Source: RAM1 sp041905405 (GTDB lineage: Bacteria > Pseudomonadota > Gammaproteobacteria > Burkholderiales > Burkholderiaceae_C). From it: a DNA stretch of 64,000 bases. The stretch lies in the NCBI GenBank assembly GCA_041905405.1, contig JAYRLC010000006.1, positions 62,001-126,000 on the forward strand. The letters run 5' to 3'. The notes beneath the pieces are model-generated. The model had not been told where the DNA came from, did no database searches, and was given only the letters and a program-made list of their open reading frames with translations. A program made the translations under genes and the position numbers. Position 1 is the first letter of the stretch. Every line of letters starts with the position of its first letter. This document shows, piece by piece, positions 42,565-51,989 of this stretch.

Positions 42565-45500
42565 ATGGCGCTGACCCTTGCAGTCATGGGACCGTTGGAC
42601 GTGCGCTTTGCGCAGTCGGCTGTGGCTTTGCCTGCCAAGGCCCAGGCGTTGCTGGTGTTCCTGGCCTTTGCGGACCGGCCGGTGCGCCGCGAGGTGCTGG
42701 CGGACATGTTCTGGGGCGATACCGGCGAAGGCGGCGCACGCGCCAACCTGAGGCTGGCCCTGTCGCGGCTGCGACAGGTGCTGCCGGGCGTCATAGATGC
42801 CGATGCACAGGCCGTGAGCCTGCATGCCGAGCTGGTGGACGACGTCGATGCCCTCAGGCTGCTGCGCACGGCGACGCTGACGCCCAGGCCGCCTGCGCGT
42901 GCATTGCAGGACGCCATTGCCGCGTACCGCGGCACGTTTTTGCGGGACTTCGCGCTGCGCGACTGTCCCGACTTCGAGGACTGGGCGGCGGCGCAGCGTT
43001 TGCGCATCGACCGCCATGCCATCGTGCTGCTGCGCGAGCTGGTGCAGACCGCCCGCGCGCAGGGTGACGCCATGGCCCAGCGCAACTGCCTGGAGCGTTG
43101 GGCGGACATCGAGCCGTGGAACGAAGAGGCCGTGCTGCCGTTGATGGAGCTGCTGGCGCAGCAGGGCGCGCAGGCACTTGCGCTGGACCGCTACGAGGCC
43201 TGTCGCCGTGCGCTGGCAGAGGAGCGGGGCGAGCGGCCGTCCGCCGCACTGGCGGAGCTGGCGCAGAGAGTGCGCCAGGGTGGCGCCTCGGGGCTGGCCA
43301 GCCTGCCGGCGGAGTTCGCACAATCAGGATTTGCGCAGTCGGGCTTTACGCCATCGGGTTTTGCGCCATCGCTGCCGGTACCCGATCAGCAAACGGGCGA
43401 TCTTTTCGGCCGTGCGCAGGACCTGGCGCTGATCCAGGACCGGCTGGTGCAGGGTGAGCGCCTGGTCATGCTGCTGGGGCCGGCCGGCGTGGGCAAGTCG
43501 CGGCTGGCGCGCGCCGTGGCACACGGCGCCGCGCCGCACTATCCGGACGGGGCCGTCACCTGCAGCTTCGACTTTCTGGACCCCGAGGCCGGCGCCCAGG
43601 CAAGCCAGGACCATTTCGTGGCGGCGCTGGGCACCACGCTGGGGCTGGATTTTTCGCAGACCATGCAGCCCACGGCCCTGTTGATGGCCCACCTGCGCAC
43701 ATTGCGCGCCATCCTCTGCCTGGACGGGCTGGAGGCCTGCGTGGCCGCGGCGCCCCTGGTGGTGCAGGTCATGCAGGCGGCACCACAGTGCCTGCTGCTG
43801 GTCACGTCGCGCGTCTGGCTCCCGCTGGCGGCAGGGTGGGCGCATGAGCTGCGCGGGCTCAACACAGAGGCGGGCGGCAGGGAGCGCGCGCCGGCCGTGG
43901 GCATGCTGGTGGCATGTGCACAGGCGGCCGCTGTCCGGCTGGATGAAGCGGGCGACCATGCACAGCTGGCGCGCATCGTCCGGCTGCTGGACGGCTCGCC
44001 GCTGGCCATCCAGTTCGCGGCGCAGTCGCTGCGCCTTTACCGGCCCGCGCAGCTGGCCGACCGGCTCGAAGCCGGCGCCTGGCCTGACGCGCCCCGCGAT
44101 CTGCCTGGCTACCGCCACCGCAGCCTGAGCGACGTCATGGCCGATGCGTGGTCCCAGCTGACGCCGCCGCTGCAGGAGGCCTGGGCGCGTTGCGCGCTGT
44201 TCCAGGGCACCTTTGCGCTGGGCTGGGCCACCGAATGCGCGGGGGTGAGCGAAACGCCCATGGCCGCGCTGAGGGACCGTTTCATCGTGGACGCCGAGCC
44301 CGATGGACGGCTGCGCATGCACGAGCTCACGCGGCAGTACGGGCTGGCCATGCTGGACCGCATGCCGCAGGCTCAGGATCTGCGTCGCCACTTTGCGCGG
44401 ACGGCGCTGGCAAGGCTCGTGCACCTGCTGCCGGCCCTGCAGGACGAGGACGCCGCGGTGGTGGACCTGCTCAAGCCGGAAGTCAGCACGCTGGCCAGCG
44501 CCTTCGAGATGGCGCTGCAATGGGAGTCGCCGCAGGACATCCATGAGCCGCTGCAAGCCCTGTGGCGGGCCTACCACCGGCTGGGATGGCAGTACGCCGC
44601 GGTCAGCGTACTGGAGTCCGCGCTGGCCCGCCATGCGCAGGCTGATAGCGTGTGGCTCATACCCTGGCATCACATGGCCGGGGAGGCGGCACGCAGCCTG
44701 TACGGCTATCAGCGCGCGGACGTGCATTTCAAAAAAGCAGTGCAACTGGGCGGTGCGGGGCTGGTGCGGGGCCGCTGGAAGCCCTGGATCGCATGCGCGC
44801 GGGCGTGCCTCAGGGCAGTTTTCGCGCGACCTGAGAAGACTGTTGCCCGGCGAAACGCGCAACGCATGCTGGCGCACTCGATTGCAGCGATGCTGCCGCC
44901 GCGCTACCTCAATGGGTCACCCATACCTGAGCTGCTGGCCGGCGTTGCCTTCGCGTGGCTGGCCGCCCGCCGCTCGGGCAGTGTGGACGCCCGTCTGGTT
45001 GTGCTGCTGAGGCTGCTCAGGTTTTTGCCGACCGATCTGCCGGCGGCGCTGAGGGCATGGCTGATACAGGCCATACACCTGGCGCTGAAAGATGTGGACC
45101 CCGTGCAACAGGCCTACGCGGCGCGCGATCTGGGGCTCATCATGATCAACTACGGCGCCTGGGATGACGCGTCGACGCATCTGCATCGTGCCTCGCAGTC
45201 CCTTGGGGCGCTGGGCGATGGCTACCATGCGCTTGAATGCATGTCCGAATGGCATTCGGCCCAGTTGCACCGCGGCGACTTTTCCGCGGCTGCAGGGGAT
45301 GTCGCACGCACGGAAGCGCGCGCACGGCAGATGAACCAGCCCAGCATTTTGCGATGGACGCTGTTGCTGCGACTGCAGTTGTGGCTGCGCACGGGCGGGG
45401 GCTCGCCGGATGAGATGCAGGCTTGCCTGACGGAGATACAGGCGATCCCGGCGTACAAGTCCCCGGTCGAAGAGTTGAGTGTGCGCGGACATGGCAGCCT

Positions 45501-45990
45501 GCTGGCTTGCCGCCACGCGCAAGGCGGCGAAGTACTGGCGCAGGCCGAAGCAGTGCTGGCCCTGACCCATCGGGTCGCCCCCGGACGCTTTCATGCGCTG
45601 GCCACCCTGCAACTGACGTTGGACGCTGTCATGTTCATGGCGTTTGATCGGTCTGGCGACGACCGGGCGCGTGAGCTGGCTCGCGCGCTGACCGAACGTT
45701 TTGTGAAGCTGTCCCGGCATATGGGCATCTTCGAGCCTCGCAGCCTGCTGTACGCGGGTCAGGCGGCGGCACTGACGGGCCGTTCGACCGAGGCGCTCGG
45801 TGCGTGGCGCAAGGGCCTGGTGCTGGCACAGCGCCTGGCGCTGGACTACGATGCAGCCCGGCTGAACTGGATGCTGTCCCTGTATCTGCACGAAGAACAG
45901 GCGCAGCGTCATGAACTGGCTGCCACGCAGCTGTTTGCGATCTGTGGTGTGAATTTTCCGTATCCCTTCATTCCCACGGCGCCTGGGTGA
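42565..45990 (+). CDS. Giant BTAD/NTPase/TPR transcriptional regulator, first copy
   Basis: 1,141 residues. Residues ~1-95 form an OmpR/SARP-like winged helix (LAVMGPLDVRF, ALLVFLAFADRPVRREVLADMFWGD, ANLRLALSRLRQVL). Residues ~95-240 form a BTAD domain (AYRGTFLRDFALRDCPDFEDWAAAQRLRID). Then comes an AAA/STAND NTPase with Walker A GPAGVGKSRLARA (~residue 310), and a C-terminal half of TPR-like helices. AfsR/SARP-type regulators of this build use ATP and ligand or protein binding to switch on nearby genes. It is a paralogue of the next gene, 53 bases after hrpA. Confidence 0.9.
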   Translation: MALTLAVMGPLDVRFAQSAVALPAKAQALLVFLAFADRPVRREVLADMFWGDTGEGGARANLRLALSRLRQVLPGVIDADAQAVSLHAELVDDVDALRLLRTATLTPRPPARALQDAIAAYRGTFLRDFALRDCPDFEDWAAAQRLRIDRHAIVLLRELVQTARAQGDAMAQRNCLERWADIEPWNEEAVLPLMELLAQQGAQALALDRYEACRRALAEERGERPSAALAELAQRVRQGGASGLASLPAEFAQSGFAQSGFTPSGFAPSLPVPDQQTGDLFGRAQDLALIQDRLVQGERLVMLLGPAGVGKSRLARAVAHGAAPHYPDGAVTCSFDFLDPEAGAQASQDHFVAALGTTLGLDFSQTMQPTALLMAHLRTLRAILCLDGLEACVAAAPLVVQVMQAAPQCLLLVTSRVWLPLAAGWAHELRGLNTEAGGRERAPAVGMLVACAQAAAVRLDEAGDHAQLARIVRLLDGSPLAIQFAAQSLRLYRPAQLADRLEAGAWPDAPRDLPGYRHRSLSDVMADAWSQLTPPLQEAWARCALFQGTFALGWATECAGVSETPMAALRDRFIVDAEPDGRLRMHELTRQYGLAMLDRMPQAQDLRRHFARTALARLVHLLPALQDEDAAVVDLLKPEVSTLASAFEMALQWESPQDIHEPLQALWRAYHRLGWQYAAVSVLESALARHAQADSVWLIPWHHMAGEAARSLYGYQRADVHFKKAVQLGGAGLVRGRWKPWIACARACLRAVFARPEKTVARRNAQRMLAHSIAAMLPPRYLNGSPIPELLAGVAFAWLAARRSGSVDARLVVLLRLLRFLPTDLPAALRAWLIQAIHLALKDVDPVQQAYAARDLGLIMINYGAWDDASTHLHRASQSLGALGDGYHALECMSEWHSAQLHRGDFSAAAGDVARTEARARQMNQPSILRWTLLLRLQLWLRTGGGSPDEMQACLTEIQAIPAYKSPVEELSVRGHGSLLACRHAQGGEVLAQAEAVLALTHRVAPGRFHALATLQLTLDAVMFMAFDRSGDDRARELARALTERFVKLSRHMGIFEPRSLLYAGQAAALTGRSTEALGAWRKGLVLAQRLALDYDAARLNWMLSLYLHEEQAQRHELAATQLFAICGVNFPYPFIPTAPG
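43315..43374 (+). repeat. Four 15-bp tandem units coding a pentapeptide repeat
   Basis: Four consecutive 15-base units encode FAQSG, FAQSG, FTPSG and FAPSL in the linker between the BTAD and NTPase domains of the first giant regulator (residues ~251-270). The second giant regulator has an Ala/Pro-rich linker here without the repeat. Confidence 0.85.
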
Positions 45991-46048
45991 CAGGTTCCCC
46001 GGGCAATTGTGGGAAGATGAATCAGAAGAAGGTTGGGAAGAGCTGCAC

Positions 46049-49000
46049 ATGTCCGCGGGTTTGACATTGTTGGTGCTGGGGCCACTGGAGATCCGATCCG
46101 GCGGTGCGCCCGTGTCATTGCCTGCCAAGACGCAGGCCCTGCTTGTGTATCTGGCCATGACGGGCCGCCGGGCCCGGCGCGAGGCGCTGGCCGACATGTT
46201 CTGGGGTGATACGGGCGAGGATGGTGCGCGCGCCAACCTGCGGCTGGCGCTCACCAAGCTTCGCCAGGCCTTGCCTGGCGTGGTGGACACCGATGCCGAA
46301 AGCGTGGCCCTGCTGCATTCCGCGCCGCTGCAGGTTGATGCGCTGCAGCTTCTGCGGACAGTGGACACGCTGTTGCAACAGCCTGCGGCCGCGCTGGAGG
46401 CTGCAGTGGCCGTGTACCGCGGCCCTTTCCTGCAGGATTTCGGTCTGCGTGATTGCGCAGGGTTCGAGGATTGGGTCGCCGCTGAGCGCCAGCGCATTGA
46501 CCGCCGGGCTGTGGTGCTGCTGCGCGAGCTGGCGCAGGGGGCCCGCCGGACCGGCAAGACCGGCAACGAAATCCGCTACCTGGGCCAGTGGGCCCGCATC
46601 GAACCCTGGAACGAAGAAGCCCAACTGCCGCTCATCCGGCTGCTGGCGCAGACCGGCTCGACGGCGGCGGCGCTGGACAGTTTCGAAGCATGCCGCCAGG
46701 CGCTGGCCGAGGAACTGGCGGCGCGTCCTTCTGTCGCGCTCGCGCTGCTGGCCGAGCAGGTACGTCGCGGCGAGGTCACGGCGCCAGCGTCGCTGCCGTT
46801 TGCGGCTGCGGCCGCCCAACCGCTCGCGCCCGCCGTCACGACCCCCGCGGGCGCGGCTGTGGAGCCGGCGGCGCCGTTGTATGGCCGCGAGCAGGACCTC
46901 AACCTGGTGCGCGAGCGTATTGCTCGAGGCGACCGGTTAGTCACGCTGCTGGGGCCGGCGGGTATCGGCAAGTCCCGTCTGGCCCGCGCACTCGCCCAGA
47001 GTCTGGCGCCTGACTATCCCGACGGCCAGGTCAACTGCAGTTTCGATTTCCTGGATTCCGGGATCGGCGAAGAGGCCAGTCAGGACCATTTCGCCGCGAC
47101 GATCGGCTCGGCGCTGGGCCTGGATCTTGATCTGACCGCGCAGCCGCTGAACATGCTCAAGGCGCATCTCGCCACGCGGCGCATCATCCTGGGACTGGAT
47201 GGTTTTGAGGCCTGCATCAAGGCAACGCCCGCTGTGGTGGAGGTGCTGCAAGCCGCCCCGCAGTGCCTGCTGCTGGTGACGTCGCGCATGCGTCTGGCCG
47301 TCTCCCATGGCTGGACGCACGAGCTCAAGGGACTGGGGGCCGATGCGGGCGAGGGACGTGGCCCTGCCGTGGACCTGCTTGTGGACTGCGCGCACCGCGC
47401 GGGCGTGACGCTGGACAACCAGAGGGATGCGCAGACGCTCGGCCGGCTGGCACGTTTGCTGGACGGATCGCCTCTGGCGATCCATTTCGCCGCGCACTCG
47501 TTGCGGCTGTTGCAGCCCGAGCAGCTTGCTCAGAAGCTGGAAAAAGATGCCTGGCCTGATTCGAGCCTGCACCTGCCAGGCTACCGGTACAGCACGTTGC
47601 AGGACGTGATGGCGGATACCTGGGACCAGCTTGGCCCCGATCTTCAGCACGCGTGGGCACGCTGTGCGCTGTTCAAGGGCCCCTTCGCGCTGGAATGGGC
47701 GCACGACTGCGCGGGGGCGGGTGACCGTCAGATGACGCTGATGGTGGAATGGTCCATCCTGACCAGTGAGTCTCCGGGGCGGCTTGTGATGCATGCGATG
47801 GCGCGCCAGTATGGGCTGGCGCAGCTGGATGGCATGCCGCAGCGCGTGGCTTACCGCCGCGCCTTTGCATCGGCGGCGCTGGAACGTCTGGTCCAGCAGG
47901 CCCGCCAGCTGGTGCAGGAGGACGCATCACCGGCCCTGGAGGCGCTGCAATCCGAGACGGCCACGATCGCCGCGGCATTCGACATGATGCTGGAGTGGGC
48001 CACGCCTGAAGAACTTTATCCGCCGCTGGCGGCATTGCGGCGCCTGTACCAACGCATGGGCTGGCACCGCGCGGCAAGCCGGCTGCTCGATGCCGTCATG
48101 CAGCGGCATGCGCAAGCACCCGTGGAGTGGCGGATCATCTGGCACCACATGGCCGGCGAAGTCAATCGCGACTTGCACGGCTTTCACTTCAACAGTGAGC
48201 ATTTCAGCACGGCTGCATCGCTGGCAGGCATTGAATTGCCCGCCACCAGGCCTTACAGGGGGTGGCTGAGGGGATTTCGCTTTCTGGTACACGGTGCGCT
48301 TGCGAGGCCAGCCGCGACCGACGTGGCCCGGCAGGCCCAGAAGGCCCTGACCCACGCGTTGCTGAGGTTGGCGGAATACAGATATGTCAACGGCGCGGCC
48401 CCGTCCGAATTGTTTGTAGCCTTGTGTGCCGGGTGGCTGACGGCGCGGCGCGCCGACGCGCCCGAGTCACGCATTCTCTTGCTGGGCAAGGCAGTGGCAT
48501 TCGAATGGTGCCGTCGCCATCCGCGCGTGTCCGCCGCGCTGTTGCGCCGCATACAGAACAACCTGAAGTATGTGGACCCCGTGTATGAGGCGTATGCGGT
48601 CAAGTCCATTGCGCAGACACTGCTGGCAAGGGGCGATTGGGACGATGCCGCAGCCTATCTGCGTCGCTCCAGCGCGTCGTTGGGCGCACTGGGCTATGGC
48701 TACGACATGCAGGAAAGCCTTGCCCAGGTGAATATGATGATGATGCACCGGGGCGACTTCCGCGCGCTGACTGACAGCTTGTGGGAGGCCGAAAATGAAG
48801 CGCGCCGGATCGAACAGCCCATCATTCTGCGGTGGACGCTGATCTTCAAATTGCAACTGCTGCTGCGCACCGGGCGGGGTATGCCGGGCGAAGGCCTGGA
48901 CTGCATGCGTGCTGTTCACGAAATACCGAGCTGGCGCACCCGGATGGAAGAAATTCGCCTGTGCGCCAATGAAGCTCTGTTGATGGCCTCCCAAGGGGAT

Positions 49001-49498
49001 GCTGCAGCGGTGCTGGAGCGTGGCCAGTTCATCCTCGAGCAGTCTATGAGCATTAGCGGGGCGCGGTTCTACACGATGGCGCCGCTGGCGGTCATGATCG
49101 ATGCGGCGCTGCATGTGGCGGCAGACCCTGTGCTGACGAGCGACCAGGCGCGTGGCATGGCCACCGCGCTGGTGGCGCGCTACGTGCGCCTGACCGAAGG
49201 CATCGGCATTTTCACCCCCCGCAACAGACTGTACAAAGGCATGGTCCTGGCGATGTCAGGCCAGACAGAGCAGGCGGTGCAGCAATGGCAACAGGGGCTT
49301 GCGAGCTGGCCGGAAGATGATCTGCGCTATGACCGGGCCCGACTTCACTGGATGTTGCACCTTCACACTCCAGGTGCCGAGGCAGCAGCGCACGCAAGCC
49401 AAGCGGAGCGTCATTTCATCTACTGCGGCGTCGCGGGCCCGCCTTATCCGCTGGTGCCCGCGCGCCGTATTGCTACAGACTCTGCCGAAGCAGAATGA
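46049..49498 (+). CDS. Giant BTAD/NTPase/TPR transcriptional regulator, second copy
   Basis: 1,149 residues from the ATG at 46049, chosen because MSAGLTLLVLGPLEIRS then lines up with the start of the first copy; an in-frame TTG at 46007 would add 14 residues. Same domains: winged helix (AKTQALLVYLAMTGRRARREALADMFWGD), BTAD, NTPase with GPAGIGKSRLARALAQ, TPR-like C-terminal half (YVDPVYEAYAVKSIAQTLLARGDWDDAAAYLRR). It starts 58 bases after the first copy ends, so it is a tandem duplication that has diverged. The target genes are unknown. Confidence 0.9.
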   Translation: MSAGLTLLVLGPLEIRSGGAPVSLPAKTQALLVYLAMTGRRARREALADMFWGDTGEDGARANLRLALTKLRQALPGVVDTDAESVALLHSAPLQVDALQLLRTVDTLLQQPAAALEAAVAVYRGPFLQDFGLRDCAGFEDWVAAERQRIDRRAVVLLRELAQGARRTGKTGNEIRYLGQWARIEPWNEEAQLPLIRLLAQTGSTAAALDSFEACRQALAEELAARPSVALALLAEQVRRGEVTAPASLPFAAAAAQPLAPAVTTPAGAAVEPAAPLYGREQDLNLVRERIARGDRLVTLLGPAGIGKSRLARALAQSLAPDYPDGQVNCSFDFLDSGIGEEASQDHFAATIGSALGLDLDLTAQPLNMLKAHLATRRIILGLDGFEACIKATPAVVEVLQAAPQCLLLVTSRMRLAVSHGWTHELKGLGADAGEGRGPAVDLLVDCAHRAGVTLDNQRDAQTLGRLARLLDGSPLAIHFAAHSLRLLQPEQLAQKLEKDAWPDSSLHLPGYRYSTLQDVMADTWDQLGPDLQHAWARCALFKGPFALEWAHDCAGAGDRQMTLMVEWSILTSESPGRLVMHAMARQYGLAQLDGMPQRVAYRRAFASAALERLVQQARQLVQEDASPALEALQSETATIAAAFDMMLEWATPEELYPPLAALRRLYQRMGWHRAASRLLDAVMQRHAQAPVEWRIIWHHMAGEVNRDLHGFHFNSEHFSTAASLAGIELPATRPYRGWLRGFRFLVHGALARPAATDVARQAQKALTHALLRLAEYRYVNGAAPSELFVALCAGWLTARRADAPESRILLLGKAVAFEWCRRHPRVSAALLRRIQNNLKYVDPVYEAYAVKSIAQTLLARGDWDDAAAYLRRSSASLGALGYGYDMQESLAQVNMMMMHRGDFRALTDSLWEAENEARRIEQPIILRWTLIFKLQLLLRTGRGMPGEGLDCMRAVHEIPSWRTRMEEIRLCANEALLMASQGDAAAVLERGQFILEQSMSISGARFYTMAPLAVMIDAALHVAADPVLTSDQARGMATALVARYVRLTEGIGIFTPRNRLYKGMVLAMSGQTEQAVQQWQQGLASWPEDDLRYDRARLHWMLHLHTPGAEAAAHASQAERHFIYCGVAGPPYPLVPARRIATDSAEAE

Positions 49499-49505
49499 GG
49501 CAGCT

Positions 49506-49664
49506 CTAGATCCGACCCATGAGCATCAGGATCAGGATCACCACCAGCACCAGGCCCAGGCCGCCGGTAGGCCCGTAGCCCCAGCTGCGGCTGTAGCCCC
49601 AGGTAGGCAGTGCACCGATCAGCAGCAGGATCAGCACGATGAGCAGGATGAATGAGATCGACAT
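49506..49664 (-). CDS. DUF3309 hydrophobic microprotein
   Basis: 52 residues: hydrophobic helix (SISFILLIVLILLLIGALP), the conserved centre TWGYSRSWGYGPTGGLG, a second hydrophobic helix and the end GRI. This is the DUF3309 family of two-helix membrane microproteins of unknown function, common in Burkholderiales. The start has an excellent AAGGAG eight bases upstream. It converges with the second giant regulator, whose stop is eight bases away. Confidence 0.92.
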   Translation of the reverse strand: MSISFILLIVLILLLIGALPTWGYSRSWGYGPTGGLGLVLVVILILMLMGRI

Positions 49665-49798
49665 GGTTTTCTCCTTGGGAAAGTTGTGTCAGGGAGTTTT
49701 TCATCCTGCAAGCCCGCATCCCGACAGCCGCCGCCGCGCGCCGGCGTAGGGCCTTTCCTGCTTGCGTTGTGGGCGGGCGCCGCTGCGGGCGCGCCGTA

Positions 49799-51970
49799 TC
49801 AGGCTTCGCGCTGCAGCGCCGCAATGGTTGCGTTGGCCATGCGCACGCGCTCGGCCATGGTCCGCATGACGAAGGCATGGAACTGCATGGCCGTGGCAGG
49901 CGCCTGCTCGTGCAGGTCTTGCAGCGCATGGCGCGTCAGCGTCCAGACCGTGCACGGCGTCTCGGCGGTGACGGTGGCTGAACGCGCCGCGCTGGAGTAC
50001 AGCGCCATTTCCCCCACGATGTTGCCGCCCATCAGGCTGGCCAGCCTGCGGCCCTGGCCCTGTCCTGGCAGCGTGACGGCCATGCGGCCGCTTTCCACCA
50101 GGTACAGCGCGCCGTTGGACGGCTCGCCCTGGGTCATCAGCAGGTCGCCTTCGGCCAGCGTGCGCCGCTCAAGGCGCGGCATCAGCCGCTCGCAATGGAC
50201 GGCATCGCCCAGCTCCTGCAGCAGCCAGACGGCCAGCGGCACCTGCGCGCCCATGGGGTCCTGGCCGTGGCCGCGCAGCAGCGTTTCTTCGGCCGCATCC
50301 AGCGCCCGCTCCAGGGTGGCGTGGCCTGTGCCCAGCCCGCTGCCTGCCATGGCCTGGGCGGTTTCCTGGTTCATGCCGCAGGGCAGCACCACGACCCCGG
50401 CGGTCTGCGCGAGCTGGCCGATCTTGGCAAACGTCATGGCGGCGGACGAATCGGCTCCCGCCACGTGGGTGAAATCCAGCACCAGCGCGCGCCCGGTCGC
50501 GGATGCACTCGTATCAAGAAAGTCGCGCACGCGGTCCAGCACGCCGCTGGCCGTGCCGAAGAAGATCACGCCACGCAGCACCAGCACGCGGATGCTGCGG
50601 CCCTGCGCGGCCAGCAACTGCCGGTGTGCGGCCGGCCGCGCGACCGAGCTGTGCAGCTGCGTGCCGTCCAGGTCGTGCTGCACGACGCCGACGCGGCTGT
50701 AGTTGAAAGCAAAGTTCAGGCAACTGGCCAGCACCCCGGCCAGCACGGCCAGCGTGAAGCCGATGGTGGCGGTGATGCCCAGGATCGCCACGACCAGCGC
50801 CCAGTCGCCCAGCGACAGCCGGCGGCGCGACGCAACGACCCATTCGTGCAGGATCGCCACGCCCAGGTACAGCAGGAACGCCGCCGGCACCACCTTGGGT
50901 ACCCAGCCCAGCAGCAGGCTGGCCGCGCCCAGCGCCAGGGCGCAGACGCCGGCGGCCAGCAGGCCTGCCGCCCGCGTGCGCGCGCCGCCGTCCAGCAGCA
51001 CCGCGCTGCGGCCGACTGACACAAGGCTCAGGTAGCCGCCCAGCGCCGCGGCGGCGAGGTTGAGCCAACCGTGGGTGCGCAGTTCGTGGTCCAGCGAAAT
51101 GTCGCGGCGCGACATGACTTCGAGCCCGGTGGCGCCCAGCAGTACCGTGATGACGGCGACCGCCGCAACGGCCAGCATGTCCAGCCACTGTTGACCCAGC
51201 CAGCGCCAGTCGGCGGCTGCGGCATCCAGCCGCCAGGGCGGCGCCCATTGCACGGGCGCAGATTCGAACAGCCAGCCTGCCGCGCGGGCGGTCGCGGCCG
51301 AATGGCCGGCAGCGGCCAGACCGGCCAGCACCAGCGCGGTGGCGCCCAGCAGCAATGTTGGCAGCAGCGCGGGGTGGCGGCGGCCCCGCAGCAGCCCAAA
51401 GCAGCATCCGCCCAGGGCCAGTGTGCACAGCAACCGGGGATCGGCCAGTGCGCCGGGCAATGCCGTGAAGAACGCCAGCCCGCCCGGCAGGTCGGCAGCC
51501 ACGCGCAGGGCGCCCGTGGCGATCAGCCAGCCGGTGGACGCCAGAAAGCCGCCGATCACGGGGTAGGGGATGTAGCGCACCGCCTGGCCCAGCCGCGCCA
51601 GGCCCAGGGCCAGGAAAAGCGCCGCGCACAGCAACGTGGTCAACAACACCAGCAGCAGCACGCTGCCCGCGCCCGCCGGCCCCGTGCCGGACGACGCGGC
51701 GACCCCGGCCGCCATGGCCGCCAGAATGGACGTGGTGTTGCCGTCGGGTCCGGCGATGGCAAAGGGCAACTGGCTGCGCCATGCCAGCCAGAACGCGCCC
51801 AGTGTTGCGTTGACCAGGCACAGGCCCAGGCCGAGCGGAAGCAGCGGATGCAATGGCCCGGCGAACAACAGCGCCGCGTACGACAGCGCATAAGCCACGG
51901 CCACCAGTCCCGCCACCAGGCCCGCGGCGGCCTCACGCGGCCACGCGACAAGGGCGGCGGGGCTGTTCAT
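49799..51970 (-). CDS. SulP-family transporter fused to STAS and cNMP-binding domains
   Basis: 723 residues from the ATG at 51970. A SulP/SLC26 membrane domain covers about 10-420 (FAIAGPDGNTTSILAAMAAGVAASSG, RYIPYPVIGGFLASTGWLIATG). A STAS domain covers about 455-560 (VLVLRGVIFFGTASGVLDRV, ALVLDFTHVAGADSSAAMTF). A cyclic-nucleotide-binding-type domain ends the protein at about 600-715 (LAEGDLLMTQGEPSNGALYLVESGRM, NIVGEMALYSSAARSATVTAETP). The substrate of this SulP subgroup is unknown (sulfate, bicarbonate or dicarboxylates are known in the superfamily). The cNMP domain may gate transport. Confidence 0.9.
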   Translation of the reverse strand: MNSPAALVAWPREAAAGLVAGLVAVAYALSYAALLFAGPLHPLLPLGLGLCLVNATLGAFWLAWRSQLPFAIAGPDGNTTSILAAMAAGVAASSGTGPAGAGSVLLLVLLTTLLCAALFLALGLARLGQAVRYIPYPVIGGFLASTGWLIATGALRVAADLPGGLAFFTALPGALADPRLLCTLALGGCCFGLLRGRRHPALLPTLLLGATALVLAGLAAAGHSAATARAAGWLFESAPVQWAPPWRLDAAAADWRWLGQQWLDMLAVAAVAVITVLLGATGLEVMSRRDISLDHELRTHGWLNLAAAALGGYLSLVSVGRSAVLLDGGARTRAAGLLAAGVCALALGAASLLLGWVPKVVPAAFLLYLGVAILHEWVVASRRRLSLGDWALVVAILGITATIGFTLAVLAGVLASCLNFAFNYSRVGVVQHDLDGTQLHSSVARPAAHRQLLAAQGRSIRVLVLRGVIFFGTASGVLDRVRDFLDTSASATGRALVLDFTHVAGADSSAAMTFAKIGQLAQTAGVVVLPCGMNQETAQAMAGSGLGTGHATLERALDAAEETLLRGHGQDPMGAQVPLAVWLLQELGDAVHCERLMPRLERRTLAEGDLLMTQGEPSNGALYLVESGRMAVTLPGQGQGRRLASLMGGNIVGEMALYSSAARSATVTAETPCTVWTLTRHALQDLHEQAPATAMQFHAFVMRTMAERVRMANATIAALQREA

Positions 51971-51989
51971 CCGGGGCCTGTCGGCAAGG

